From NCBI RefSeq assembly GCF_010811875.1, contig NZ_VKHP01000055.1:1-40768 (forward strand): 40,768 nt of DNA, read 5' to 3'. Source of the DNA: Bradyrhizobium uaiense. GTDB lineage: Bacteria > Pseudomonadota > Alphaproteobacteria > Rhizobiales > Xanthobacteraceae. Under the pieces are notes generated by a model. It did not search any database. It had not been told where the DNA came from and saw nothing but the letters and a program-made list of their open reading frames with translations. The translations under genes and the position numbers were made by a program. Below are positions 23,066 through 29,986 of the stretch, piece by piece; position 1 is the stretch's first letter, and each line of letters begins with the position of its first letter.

Positions 23066-23557
23066 CTACGCCCCGTTGCTCAGGACAATGAAAACCTTGT
23101 CCGCAAATTCGTATCGCGCGACCTCGCGCATGCCGAGCCGCAGATGCGCGTTGAGCGAGCGCAGATTGTCTTCCCGAATGAAGAGGATCGCTTCGCGACC
23201 GGGAAATGTCACCTGAAGTTTGGCGTATAACGCGTCCAGAACTCCCAAACCGCGCGCGTCCTGGGAGACGCATACGGGACCATACACATAAGCATCGGAA
23301 CCGCCCGGCCAGGCCTTCAACATGGCCCGCACCGGCGGGGCATCGTCGAACCCCTTCTCCGAGGTCAGGAGCGCGCCGAGCAACTGGCCCTTCTCGCCGG
23401 TCGCGATCACGATCGACTGCCCGCTCGAGTTGCGTGTGGCAATCACCTCTCGCGGCCATTGTCCGAGCAACATCCCGCCCCGGTCGCCGCTGTTGGCCTC
23501 GAGCAGCCCGGAGATAGCTTCCGCATCCGACGACGTGGCGAGTCTGGTCGTGATCAT
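23066..23557 (-). CDS. GNAT family N-acetyltransferase
   Basis: A 163-residue GNAT protein, MITTRLATSSDAEAISGLLEANSG..., with the central beta strands IVIATGEKGQLLGALLTS. The acetyl-CoA-binding region VSQDARGLGVLDALYAKLQ follows; it corresponds to motif A, although the pyrophosphate loop is the relaxed Q-D-A-R-G-L-G form. The C-terminal LNAHLRLGMREVARYEF is typical of the fold. The acceptor is unknown. The start at 23557 was chosen because the family opening lies there; upstream in-frame residues are an Arg-rich shadow of the DUF1801 gene. It lies 34 bases after that gene and is probably co-transcribed. Confidence 0.85.
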   Translation of the reverse strand: MITTRLATSSDAEAISGLLEANSGDRGGMLLGQWPREVIATRNSSGQSIVIATGEKGQLLGALLTSEKGFDDAPPVRAMLKAWPGGSDAYVYGPVCVSQDARGLGVLDALYAKLQVTFPGREAILFIREDNLRSLNAHLRLGMREVARYEFADKVFIVLSNGA

Positions 23558-23591
23558 CTCGGATGGACCGCGATCAGCATGCCGGCGCAGC

Positions 23592-24014
23592 TCACGCCTT
23601 CTTCTTCGCGGTCGCGCGGGTGCCCGCGGCGGCCTTCTTCGCCGGCTTCCTTGACTTGCTCTGGTTGAGTTCGATCGCTGCACGAATGAGCGCTTTCAGC
23701 GCGCGGTCATTGACCTTGTCCCCCTCGAACAGATCGATCGCGCGCCGCACATTGCCCTCGAAGCCGGTGTTGAACAGCTTGTCCGGGTCGGGGAGTTGCG
23801 CACCGTACATGAAGGTCAGCTTCACCTTGCCCTTGTGGGCGTTGCCGACCGCAATGATGCCGTCGCGCGACCACACCGGACTGCCCATCCACTTCCACTC
23901 CTCGATGATATCAGGGTCGGCGGCGAGGATGCTCTTGCGCAGGCTGGCAAGCGTCTTGCCGCGCCAGTCGGTGAGATCGTCGATCATCTGGTCGATACGT
24001 TCCGATGCCGTCAT
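23592..24014 (-). CDS. DUF1801 (YdhG-like) domain protein
   Basis: A 140-residue protein with the DUF1801 pattern: ERIDQMIDDLTDWRGKTLASLRKSILAADPDIIEEWKW, then PVWSRDGIIAVGNAHKGKVKLTFMYG and a C-terminal helix. The Lys/Ala-rich tail (KPAKKAAAGTRATAKKKA) suggests nucleic-acid or membrane contact. Family members have an iron-chaperone-like fold (frataxin similarity) but no settled role. The ATG at 24014 has GAGG six bases upstream; an earlier ATG at 24047 lacks one. Probably in one unit with the GNAT gene. Confidence 0.85.
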   Translation of the reverse strand: MTASERIDQMIDDLTDWRGKTLASLRKSILAADPDIIEEWKWMGSPVWSRDGIIAVGNAHKGKVKLTFMYGAQLPDPDKLFNTGFEGNVRRAIDLFEGDKVNDRALKALIRAAIELNQSKSRKPAKKAAAGTRATAKKKA

Positions 24015-24069
24015 GTCTGCCTCGCGTTCCCCGCCTGCCCTATGCAATCACACATGGGATGCCCGGGCA

Positions 24070-24294
24070 TCACGCTTGTGAGCCCGAGGTCGATCCCCGC
24101 CGCGGCGCCAGATAGGGCAACGCGAACAGATAGAGGCCGCTGAGCAGCATCAAGATCAGCGGGAACAGCGCCAGCAGACCGATCCAGACGGCCTGCTGCT
24201 GCATGACCATGGCAACGATGTTGATGATGACGGCGACCGTGAAGGCGATCGAGAGCCAGCGGTGCGATTGCCTGATGCAGTTGTTCCAGTTCAA
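24070..24294 (-). CDS. Small two-helix membrane protein
   Basis: A 74-residue protein with two hydrophobic helices (WLSIAFTVAVIINIVAMVM and IGLLALFPLILMLLSGLYLFALPYL) and a polar tail (APRRGSTSGSQA). The start is TTG, supported by a perfect AGGAGG about six bases upstream; there is no nearby in-frame ATG. I do not recognise a specific family. It lies 62 bases after the AHSA1 gene stop on the same strand and may be read from the same ArsR-controlled promoter. Confidence 0.65.
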   Translation of the reverse strand: MNWNNCIRQSHRWLSIAFTVAVIINIVAMVMQQQAVWIGLLALFPLILMLLSGLYLFALPYLAPRRGSTSGSQA

Positions 24295-24356
24295 TGTGAC
24301 CTCCTGTTGGATGGTGTGAGTACAACGTCATTTGCGACGCGCGATCGTCGCGGGCC

Positions 24357-24788
24357 TCACTCCGGCCGCGTCATCAGCTGATCGAGGTTCTCAAGGAACT
24401 GCTTCCACCCGGCATGGGCGCCGCCATAGGCCTGCTTCTGATGGGGCTGGAAGCCGGATTGCTCGACGCGCAGATGGGTGCCGCGCGGCGTTGGCGTCAG
24501 CGTGAAGACCACCACGCTTTCGAGATTGTAGGCCGCATCCTCATGCGCGAAATTCCAAGTGTAGGACAGCGTCCTGTGCGGCTCCACAGTAAGCACCTTG
24601 CAATCCAGCACGCCGCCCCACTCGCCGCGCAGATTGAAGCTGTGCCCGACCTCAGGCTTGAAGTCGTTCTTCATCAGCCACTCCTCCATCAGATGCGGTT
24701 GCGTCAGCGCGCGCCAGAGCTTTTCCGGCGGATGGGGAAATTCGCGCTCCACGATCGCGGAACGCGTCTCAGCCGTGGTCTTGTTCAT
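24357..24788 (-). CDS. SRPBCC/AHSA1 family protein
   Basis: A 143-residue START-like (Bet v 1 fold) protein of the AHSA1 group: IVEREFPHPPEKLWRALTQPHLMEEWLM at the N-terminus, PHRTLSYTWNF in the middle, and GWKQFLENLDQLM at the C-terminal helix. The fold holds a hydrophobic ligand cavity; the ligand is unknown. It overlaps the stop of the upstream ArsR-type gene by four bases. This ArsR/AHSA1 pair is frequent in bacteria, the regulator repressing both genes. Confidence 0.9.
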   Translation of the reverse strand: MNKTTAETRSAIVEREFPHPPEKLWRALTQPHLMEEWLMKNDFKPEVGHSFNLRGEWGGVLDCKVLTVEPHRTLSYTWNFAHEDAAYNLESVVVFTLTPTPRGTHLRVEQSGFQPHQKQAYGGAHAGWKQFLENLDQLMTRPE

Positions 24789-25108
24789 TGGTCCATCCTT
24801 TTGAGAAGATCTTCGAGGTGGTCGAACCGGTTCTGCCAGAAGCCCGCCATCTGGCTGGTCCAGTCGATCAGCGGCGCCAGCGCGCCGAGTTGCGCGCTGT
24901 AATGCGTCTGCCTTCCTTCATGGCGATCGCGCACCAGCCCGGCCTGCTTCAGCACGCCGAGATGTTTCGACACCGCCGGCTGCGAAATTCTCGCCCGCGC
25001 CGTCAGCGCGCCGACGGTCTGCTCGCCCTCGCGGCACAGGCGCTCGAAGATCGCCCGCCGGGTCGGGTCTGCGAGCGTTCGAAACAGCACATCATGGGCA
25101 TCCGGCAT
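24785..25108 (-). CDS. ArsR-family repressor
   Basis: A 107-residue winged-helix repressor: LADPTRRAIFERLCREGEQTVGALTARARISQPAVSKHLGVLKQAGLVRDRHEGRQTHYSA. The metal-binding ELCVCDL motif of SmtB/ArsR metal sensors is absent, so it probably senses something other than metal, as in other regulators paired with AHSA1 genes. The operator-like tandem sites lie directly upstream of its start, implying autoregulation of the ArsR-AHSA1 operon. Confidence 0.93.
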   Translation of the reverse strand: MPDAHDVLFRTLADPTRRAIFERLCREGEQTVGALTARARISQPAVSKHLGVLKQAGLVRDRHEGRQTHYSAQLGALAPLIDWTSQMAGFWQNRFDHLEDLLKRMDQ

Positions 25109-25114
25109 CGATCA

Positions 25115-25160
25115 ATAACCCGTTAGTTATGGATTATCGTATAACCAGCGAGCTATGGAT
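25115..25160. promoter_or_regulatory. Tandem operator of the ArsR/AHSA1 operon
   Basis: Two near-identical 20-base units start at 25115 and 25141. The first is ATAAC-N6-GTTAT, a perfect inverted repeat; the second is ATAAC-N6-GCTAT with one mismatch. Both are followed by GGAT. The unit spacing is 26 bases, and the first begins seven bases before the repressor start codon. Confidence 0.65.
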
Positions 25161-25296
25161 GAGTCAATAGGGAAGCGACGGCGCCAGCCACAGCCGGTCA
25201 CGACGCTATCCGCTGGATACGTCTCGAGACCAGCCTCGTCGAATTCTCATAGCCCAATGGTTATCTCACGACAGCGAACGGATCGTGGATTCGTAG

Positions 25297-25362
25297 GATG
25301 GGCGGAGCGAAGCGAAGCCATCATCGACGCTGTCGCTGTCGTCCCTGCGAAAGCAGGGACGA
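25297..25362. repeat. Two hairpin repeats before the carbonic anhydrase gene
   Basis: GATGGGCGGAGCGAAGCGAA followed by GCCATC (25297-25322) can form a hairpin. TCGTCCCTGC-GAAA-GCAGGGACGA (25339-25362) is a perfect ten-pair stem with a GNRA tetraloop. I recall both types as frequent intergenic repeats in Bradyrhizobium. They occupy part of the 372-base gap between the ArsR-type gene and the carbonic anhydrase; the rest holds the ArsR operator and nothing else I can identify. Confidence 0.6.
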
Positions 25363-25480
25363 CGCCTGGAGGGAGCGTGCCTCTCGGACGACGGTTGTGG
25401 ATGTGGCGGGTCGTTGCGAAGGCACAGCGCCTGACCTACACATATCGCGCGGATGCGGTCCCCGTTCACGGAGAACCTTG

Positions 25481-26233
25481 ATGTGCCAGTTCTGCGAGAT
25501 CACACCTTCCAGCCGAACCTCCAGGCGCTTCTTCCTCGCTGCCGCGGCGTGCACCGCGGTCAGCCTCGCCCTTGCGCCGGCTGTGACGGCCAAGGAGGCC
25601 AAGCGGCCGCCGAAGCGGCAGAACGTGTTGCCGCCTGATGCGGCGCTCGACCGGCTGGTGAAGGGCAATCTCCGCTATGTCGACGGCGTGTCGCGGCGGC
25701 ATGATTTCAAGCACGAGCGCAAGGCGCTGGCCGGCGGACAGAACCCGTTCGCGGGCATCCTGAGTTGTGCGGACTCCCGCATCGCACCGGAATACGCCTT
25801 CGACACCGGCCGTGGCGATCTGTTCGTCTGCCGCGTCGCCGGTAATTTCGCCAGCGACGAGACCATCGCAAGCCTGGAATATGCGCAGTCCGTGCTCGGC
25901 GTGCCGCTGTTCATGGTGCTCGGCCATGACAGCTGCGGGGCGGTCGACGCGGCGATCAAGTCGCTGAAGGACAACACCACCCTGCCCGGTCATCTGCCCT
26001 CGCTGGTCAATGCGATCGCGCCGGCCGTGAAGGCGACCGCAGGCAGCTCGGGTGACCGGCTCGCCAACGCGATCCGGCAGAACGTCATCGACAATGTCGC
26101 CAAGCTCAAATCGGCGACGCCGATCCTCAGCGCCGCGGTCGATCAGGGCAAGCTCAGGATCGTCGGTGCGGTCTATCGGCTGGTCGACGGCAAGGTCGAG
26201 CTCGTCGCGGACGGCATGCGGCCGGCGATTTGA
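25481..26233 (+). CDS. Beta-carbonic anhydrase with Tat signal
   Basis: Interconverts CO2 and bicarbonate. The 250-residue protein starts with a twin-arginine signal (TSRRFFL at residues 13-19, hydrophobic stretch, cleavage near VTA-KEA at 37), so it should be exported folded to the periplasm. Zinc ligands of the beta class are visible: CADSR (Cys96, with Asp98/Arg100 as the catalytic dyad) and HDSC (His149, Cys152). Further family residues are GNFASDETIASLEYA and the C-terminal VDGKVELV. GGAGAA lies six bases before the ATG at 25481. The next gene, 54 bases on, also encodes an apparently exported protein. Confidence 0.93.
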   Translation: MCQFCEITPSSRTSRRFFLAAAACTAVSLALAPAVTAKEAKRPPKRQNVLPPDAALDRLVKGNLRYVDGVSRRHDFKHERKALAGGQNPFAGILSCADSRIAPEYAFDTGRGDLFVCRVAGNFASDETIASLEYAQSVLGVPLFMVLGHDSCGAVDAAIKSLKDNTTLPGHLPSLVNAIAPAVKATAGSSGDRLANAIRQNVIDNVAKLKSATPILSAAVDQGKLRIVGAVYRLVDGKVELVADGMRPAI

Positions 26234-26287
26234 ACCTCGGCGCAGCTCGCAGCCACTGAGACCATGTGAGCGACATGGAGAACACGG

Positions 26288-26686
26288 ATGTGGCGCCGGC
26301 GCGCTGGGATTGCTGGAGTGCTGCTCCTGCTGGCGGCTTCGTTGACGGCGCGCGCCGGTGCCGAGCCCTGCAACACCGCGGCGAAGCGAATCGAAATAAC
26401 GGCGTCGCTCCGCCACGCCGCGGAGGACCGGCCGGTCAACGTCACCTTCGCAACCCGGGCCGATGGCGTGAAACTTCCCGCCGCCTTGATCGAGAAATAC
26501 CCGGAGGAGATCACGATCATCCTGCAACACGAATTCAATCGCCTGGTGGTGACGGATGACGGCTTCGAGGTCGGCCTCTGGTTCAAGCGCAAATATGCGC
26601 GGCTGACCGTGCTGTTCGACGCGGTCAGGAGCCTTTGGGATGACGCGATTCAGATGTGCGCGAGCGGTCAACCGGGCAAACAGTGA
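26288..26686 (+). CDS. Exported SspB-like domain protein
   Basis: A 132-residue protein. Residues ~49-121 (VNVTFATRADGVKLPAALIE, then KYPEEITIILQHEFNRLVVT and DDGFEVGLWF) follow the fold pattern of SspB, the cytoplasmic adaptor that delivers ssrA-tagged proteins to ClpXP. In contrast to SspB it begins with a Sec-type signal peptide (MWRRRAGIAGVLLLLAASL, cleavage near AGA-E at 25). It also lacks the usual C-terminal ClpX-binding tail. Two cysteines remain in the mature part (28 and 124), possibly a disulfide. GGAGA precedes the ATG. The SspB likeness is from memory; export and any loss of ClpX contact are inferences. Confidence 0.65.
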   Translation: MWRRRAGIAGVLLLLAASLTARAGAEPCNTAAKRIEITASLRHAAEDRPVNVTFATRADGVKLPAALIEKYPEEITIILQHEFNRLVVTDDGFEVGLWFKRKYARLTVLFDAVRSLWDDAIQMCASGQPGKQ

Positions 26687-26708
26687 CCATCGTAGAGGGC
26701 ATGAACGA

Positions 26709-27494
26709 TCAGGTGAACGTCGCTTCCACCTTGCCGAGACCGTCGAGCTCCATCACGACCGCATCGCCCGCCTTCAGCCAGACCGTCTTGACCAGGCTGC
26801 CGGTCATCACGATCTGGCCGGCATGCAGGCCGCGGCCCTCGGTGGCGAGATGATTGGCGAGCCAGGCGAGCGCGTTGTGAGGATGACCCAGCACATCGGC
26901 GCCGGTGCCGCGCCCCTCCTCCTTGCCGTTGACGATCGCGCGTCCGGTGACCTTGCGCAGATCGGGTACGGTGATGCGTGGCACGGCCTCACCGAGCACG
27001 CAGCCGGCGGCGAAGAAGTCGTCGGCAATCAGCGTCGGCGCGCCGAGCGTCTCCCATTTGACGTAGCGGTCATCGACGATCTCGATCGCGGGATGATAGG
27101 CCTCGATCGCCTCCGCGACCCATTCGGCGGTGAACGGCGCTTCGCTCGGCGCGAGATTGCGTGCCAGCCGCACCGCGATCTCGCATTCGACGCCGACATG
27201 GACGAAGTCGGCGGCCGGCAACCGCACGCCGCTGTCATGCACGACCTTCTCGAATATGCCGCCGCCGCAGGGGTGCGGGATGTTGATGTATTCCTGCATC
27301 ACCGCGCTGGTGCAGCCGATCTTGTAGCCGACGAGGCTGCCGACCTGCGGCTGCATCAGATCGTGCAGCGCGTACTGCACGCGATAGCCTTCGGCCTCGT
27401 CAAGCGGCACCACGTCCTTCGGAAGCGCCTTGAGCGGCGCGCGGTTGCGGCGCGCGGCGGCGATCGCCTTTGCGGCCGCGAGGACCCGATCCAT
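26709..27494 (-). CDS. 2-keto-4-pentenoate hydratase / FAH-superfamily protein
   Basis: A 261-residue member of the fumarylacetoacetate hydrolase superfamily, hydratase branch. It shows GYKIGCTSAVMQEYINIPHPCGGGIFE, the metal-site acidic cluster GVECEIAVRLARNL (Glu-x-Glu), AYHPAIEIVDDRYVKWETLG, and the C-terminal GLHAGQIVMTGSLVKTVWLKAGD. Such enzymes add water to 2-oxo-4-enoates in meta-cleavage of aromatics. The start has AGGGAGG eight bases upstream. It is the second gene after a minus-strand reductase (108 bases between), near a divergent HxlR regulator. Confidence 0.9.
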   Translation of the reverse strand: MDRVLAAAKAIAAARRNRAPLKALPKDVVPLDEAEGYRVQYALHDLMQPQVGSLVGYKIGCTSAVMQEYINIPHPCGGGIFEKVVHDSGVRLPAADFVHVGVECEIAVRLARNLAPSEAPFTAEWVAEAIEAYHPAIEIVDDRYVKWETLGAPTLIADDFFAAGCVLGEAVPRITVPDLRKVTGRAIVNGKEEGRGTGADVLGHPHNALAWLANHLATEGRGLHAGQIVMTGSLVKTVWLKAGDAVVMELDGLGKVEATFT

Positions 27495-27602
27495 CTGCGC
27501 AGCCTCCCTGATGTTCTCGGCGGCGCGGTGGCGCCGACGTCTGCTTGCGGCAATTCAGCACTCGGCGACGCGTCTGGCAAGCACGCTGGACGGGAGCGGC
27601 CG

Positions 27603-28631
27603 TCATGCCTTGACCAAGCCAAGCCTGATCAGGCTCTCGGCGGTCGCAACGATCATCTCCTCATTGCCGCGCGGCCGCCAGCCGAGCAGGTTTTGCGCCT
27701 TGGCGCTGGTCGAGCGGCGCACCTTGCCGAGCAGCGGCAGCGCGGCGCGGGCCAGCGGGTTACGCCGCGCGGCGAGCCGCATCATCCAGTCTGGCGCCTG
27801 GAACCGCGGCACCCGCCGCGCCTTGCTGCCGAGCTTTCGGCGCAACACCCGAGCCACCTGCAACACCGACATGGTGTCGCCGGCGACCGCGAGGAACCGC
27901 TCGCACTTGGCCTTGGGCGACGTCATGGCGCGCAGGTGCAGATCGGCGACATCGCGCACGTCGACGAGCCCGAAATGGATCCGCGGCACCGCCGGCATAG
28001 CGCCGTCGAGCAGCGCCTTGATGATCCCGATCGACTCGGAGAAATCAGGCCCGAGCGCCGGACCGAACACCGCGGTCGGATTGACCACGGCGAGCTCGAG
28101 GCCATTGCCTTCGCGTGCGACGAAGTCCCAGGCGGCGCGCTCGGCCAGCGTCTTGGATTTCGGATAGGCCTGCACGTCGGGCCCATCGAGATTGGACCAC
28201 ACGGTCTCATCGAACGGCCTGGCTTGCGGCGGATGGCCGTAGCCGATCGCCGCAAAGGACGATGTCACGACGACGCGCCTGACACCAGCGTCGCGCGCCG
28301 CGCGCAACACCCGCAGCGTGCCTTCGCGCGCCGGGACGATCAGCTCGTTCTCGTCCTCGGGCACGTGCGATCCGAGCGGCGATGCGACATGCAGCACATA
28401 ATCGCACCCCGTGACCGCCTCGCGCCAGCCGTCGTCGCGCAGCAGATCGGCGGTGACGAAGCCGACCTGGTCGGCCGTATCAGCGCCGCCCTCGCGCAGC
28501 ATCGCGATCACGTCCCTGCTGCGATCCGGATTGCGCACGGTGGTTCGCACCGCATGCCCGTCGGCGAGCAGTTGCAGAATGGTATGCGCACCGATGAACC
28601 CCGACCCGCCCGTGACCAAAACCGTGCTCAT
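27603..28631 (-). CDS. NAD(P)-dependent reductase, extended SDR (dihydroflavonol reductase-like)
   Basis: A 342-residue extended SDR. The Rossmann motif TGGSGFIG is at residues 7-14 and the NADP-preferring TVRNPDRS at 31-38. DYVLHVASPLGSHVPEDENE precedes the catalytic Ser in TSS (about 123-125) and YPKSK (Tyr156, Lys160). This is the pattern of dihydroflavonol-4-reductase, cinnamoyl-CoA reductase and aldehyde reductase relatives. The ATG at 28631 is preceded by GAGGG; upstream in-frame sequence overlaps the HxlR gene and was rejected. Divergent from an HxlR-type regulator that may control it. Confidence 0.92.
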   Translation of the reverse strand: MSTVLVTGGSGFIGAHTILQLLADGHAVRTTVRNPDRSRDVIAMLREGGADTADQVGFVTADLLRDDGWREAVTGCDYVLHVASPLGSHVPEDENELIVPAREGTLRVLRAARDAGVRRVVVTSSFAAIGYGHPPQARPFDETVWSNLDGPDVQAYPKSKTLAERAAWDFVAREGNGLELAVVNPTAVFGPALGPDFSESIGIIKALLDGAMPAVPRIHFGLVDVRDVADLHLRAMTSPKAKCERFLAVAGDTMSVLQVARVLRRKLGSKARRVPRFQAPDWMMRLAARRNPLARAALPLLGKVRRSTSAKAQNLLGWRPRGNEEMIVATAESLIRLGLVKA

Positions 28632-28740
28632 GTCCCTGCCCTCTTCATGGTTCGGCAGGCGGGCTGTTGCACCGTCCACCCTGCACAGGCCGCATCTGGT
28701 CACTATCTGACATTGAACAAGTAGGATGAAATTCGAGACC

Positions 28741-28758
28741 GGTATGGAAAACAATACC
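28741..28758. promoter_or_regulatory. Inverted repeat in the reductase/HxlR divergent region
   Basis: GGTATGGAAAACAATACC has five-base inverted ends (GGTAT/ATACC). It lies eleven bases before the GTG start of the HxlR-type gene and about 110 bases before the divergent reductase. It is a plausible regulator binding site. Confidence 0.4.
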
Positions 28759-28768
28759 AGCGATCTAT

Positions 28769-29101
28769 GTGACGGGTGAATGCGAGGGCTGCCCAACCGA
28801 CCCCACCCTGCTGATCGAGTTCAAGCACGCGATCCACGCGCTCGGGGGAAAATGGAAGCTCGAGATCCTGTTCACGCTGATGAACGGCGGCGTGCGGTTC
28901 GGCGCGCTGCGCCGCGCGCTCGTGCCGATCACCCAGCACGTGCTGACCGCGCAACTGCGCGAGCTCGAGCGCGACGGCCTGGTGGCACGCAAGGTGCTTG
29001 CCGAGAAGCCGTTGCAGGTCGAATACGGACTGACGGATTCGGCGTGGAGCCTGACGCCGGCGTTTCGCGAATTGCTGGCGTGGTCGAAGACCTATCAATG
29101 A
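28769..29101 (+). CDS. HxlR-family transcriptional regulator
   Basis: A 110-residue winged-helix protein of the HxlR (DUF24) family: LLIEFKHAIHALGGKWKLEILFTLMNGGVRFGALRRALVPITQHVLTAQLRELERDGLVAR. The Cys near the N-terminus (CEGC, residues 5-8) is in the place where many HxlR members carry a redox- or aldehyde-sensing cysteine. The only start between the upstream in-frame stop (28727) and the domain is GTG 28769, with no clear Shine-Dalgarno, so the message may be leaderless or the start unusual. Divergent from the reductase gene. Confidence 0.88.
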   Translation: MTGECEGCPTDPTLLIEFKHAIHALGGKWKLEILFTLMNGGVRFGALRRALVPITQHVLTAQLRELERDGLVARKVLAEKPLQVEYGLTDSAWSLTPAFRELLAWSKTYQ

Positions 29102-29410
29102 ATTGCTCGACTTGCGCGCCGCTCAGCGCGCGCGTCGTCTCCACCAATCATGATTGTCTCTCAAATTGTCGCCGGCCATCATTGGTCCGCGATGCGCGGA
29201 ACCTGGCCGGTCCATTCGGTTCACTGGAATCCCGCGAGCCCAAGCTCGGGGGGGACGATCAGCGCTTCTGTGCGGAAGCGTGTTTCCTGGCGGAAACGAG
29301 ATCAGCCCAGGAAGAAGACCGATGCGATATTGAGAGTGCGTGTCGTCATGGCGGCGCGAACCTGCAACCGGTGCGCGCCGGAACCAATCAGTGGGGGCGA
29401 TCCGCCGCCG
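29102..29410. other. 309-base stretch without a supported gene
   Basis: Between the HxlR-type gene and the end of dksA. It contains a GGCCGG...CCGGCC-type inverted repeat (CCGGCC near 29171 with GGCCGG near 29205) and scattered short open frames, none with a recognisable domain or ribosome binding site. I see no promoter or RNA gene. It should hold the 3' UTRs of the two convergent genes. Confidence 0.5.
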
Positions 29411-29821
29411 TTACTCGTCGCGATAGACCTTCTCGCGCTTCTCGTGGCGTTCCTGCGCCTCCACCGACAGCGTTGCGATCGGGCGGGCTTCGAGCCGCTT
29501 CAACGAGATCGGGTCACCGGTCTCTTCGCAATAGCCGTAGGTGTTGTCTTCGATGCGCTGGAGCGCCGCGTCGATCTTGGAGATCAGCTTGCGCTGACGA
29601 TCACGGGCACGAAGTTCGATCGCGCGGTCGGTTTCCGAGGAAGCTCGGTCCGCGAGGTCGGGATGATTGACGTTCTCTTCCTGCAACGTCTGCAGCGTGA
29701 CCTTCGATTCGCGGAGGATCTCATCCTTCCAGGCCAGCAGCTTGGCGCGGAAATAGTCGCGCTGCCGCTCATTCATGAAAGGCTCTTTTTCAGTCGGCCG
29801 GTAGTTCTTCAGCTTTTCCAA
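29411..29821 (-). CDS. dksA: DksA/TraR-family RNA polymerase-binding protein
   Basis: DksA binds the RNA polymerase secondary channel and, with ppGpp, adjusts rRNA and stress transcription. The sequence has YRPTEKEPFMNERQRDYFRAKLL, then the coiled coil with DRASSETDRAIELRARDRQRKLI. The zinc-finger region YGYCEETGDPISLKRLEARPIATLSVEAQERHE has a single cysteine; one-cysteine DksA is known in alphaproteobacteria. The start is uncertain. TTG 29821 keeps the whole family N-terminus (136 residues). ATG 29776 gives 121. An ATG at 29831 preceded by AGGG is one base out of frame. Confidence 0.92.
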   Translation of the reverse strand: MEKLKNYRPTEKEPFMNERQRDYFRAKLLAWKDEILRESKVTLQTLQEENVNHPDLADRASSETDRAIELRARDRQRKLISKIDAALQRIEDNTYGYCEETGDPISLKRLEARPIATLSVEAQERHEKREKVYRDE

Positions 29822-29842
29822 AGGCAGCCATGTCCCTGTCAG

Positions 29843-29866
29843 GCGGAGGGAACAAAACCCCTCCGC
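29843..29866 (-). promoter_or_regulatory. Hairpin in the dksA leader
   Basis: GCGGAGGG and CCCTCCGC form a perfect eight-pair stem around an eight-base loop, about 20-45 bases upstream of the proposed dksA start. An AT-rich TTATATAG stretch (29875-29882) further upstream could be a -10 element. A leader structure that tunes dksA expression is possible; no T-run follows it on the dksA strand beyond TTTTG in the loop. Confidence 0.4.
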
Positions 29867-29986
29867 GCGGCGCCTTATATAGCCACGTCATGTGACAGAC
29901 AATATCTGCCACCGCGAATGGCGGGCTGCCCCCAAGGCCTTGCACAGGCAAACTTATCCGCCCTGCCCGGGGGCCGCCCTGAGGCC

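Noticed and set aside
26640..28724. Very long plus-strand open frame across the hydratase and reductase genes
   Set aside because: It is antisense to two genes with clear catalytic motifs and has Arg/His-rich low-information sequence.
29411..29821. dksA as a broken gene because only one zinc-finger cysteine remains
   Set aside because: One-cysteine DksA is normal in alphaproteobacteria, and the rest of the protein is intact.
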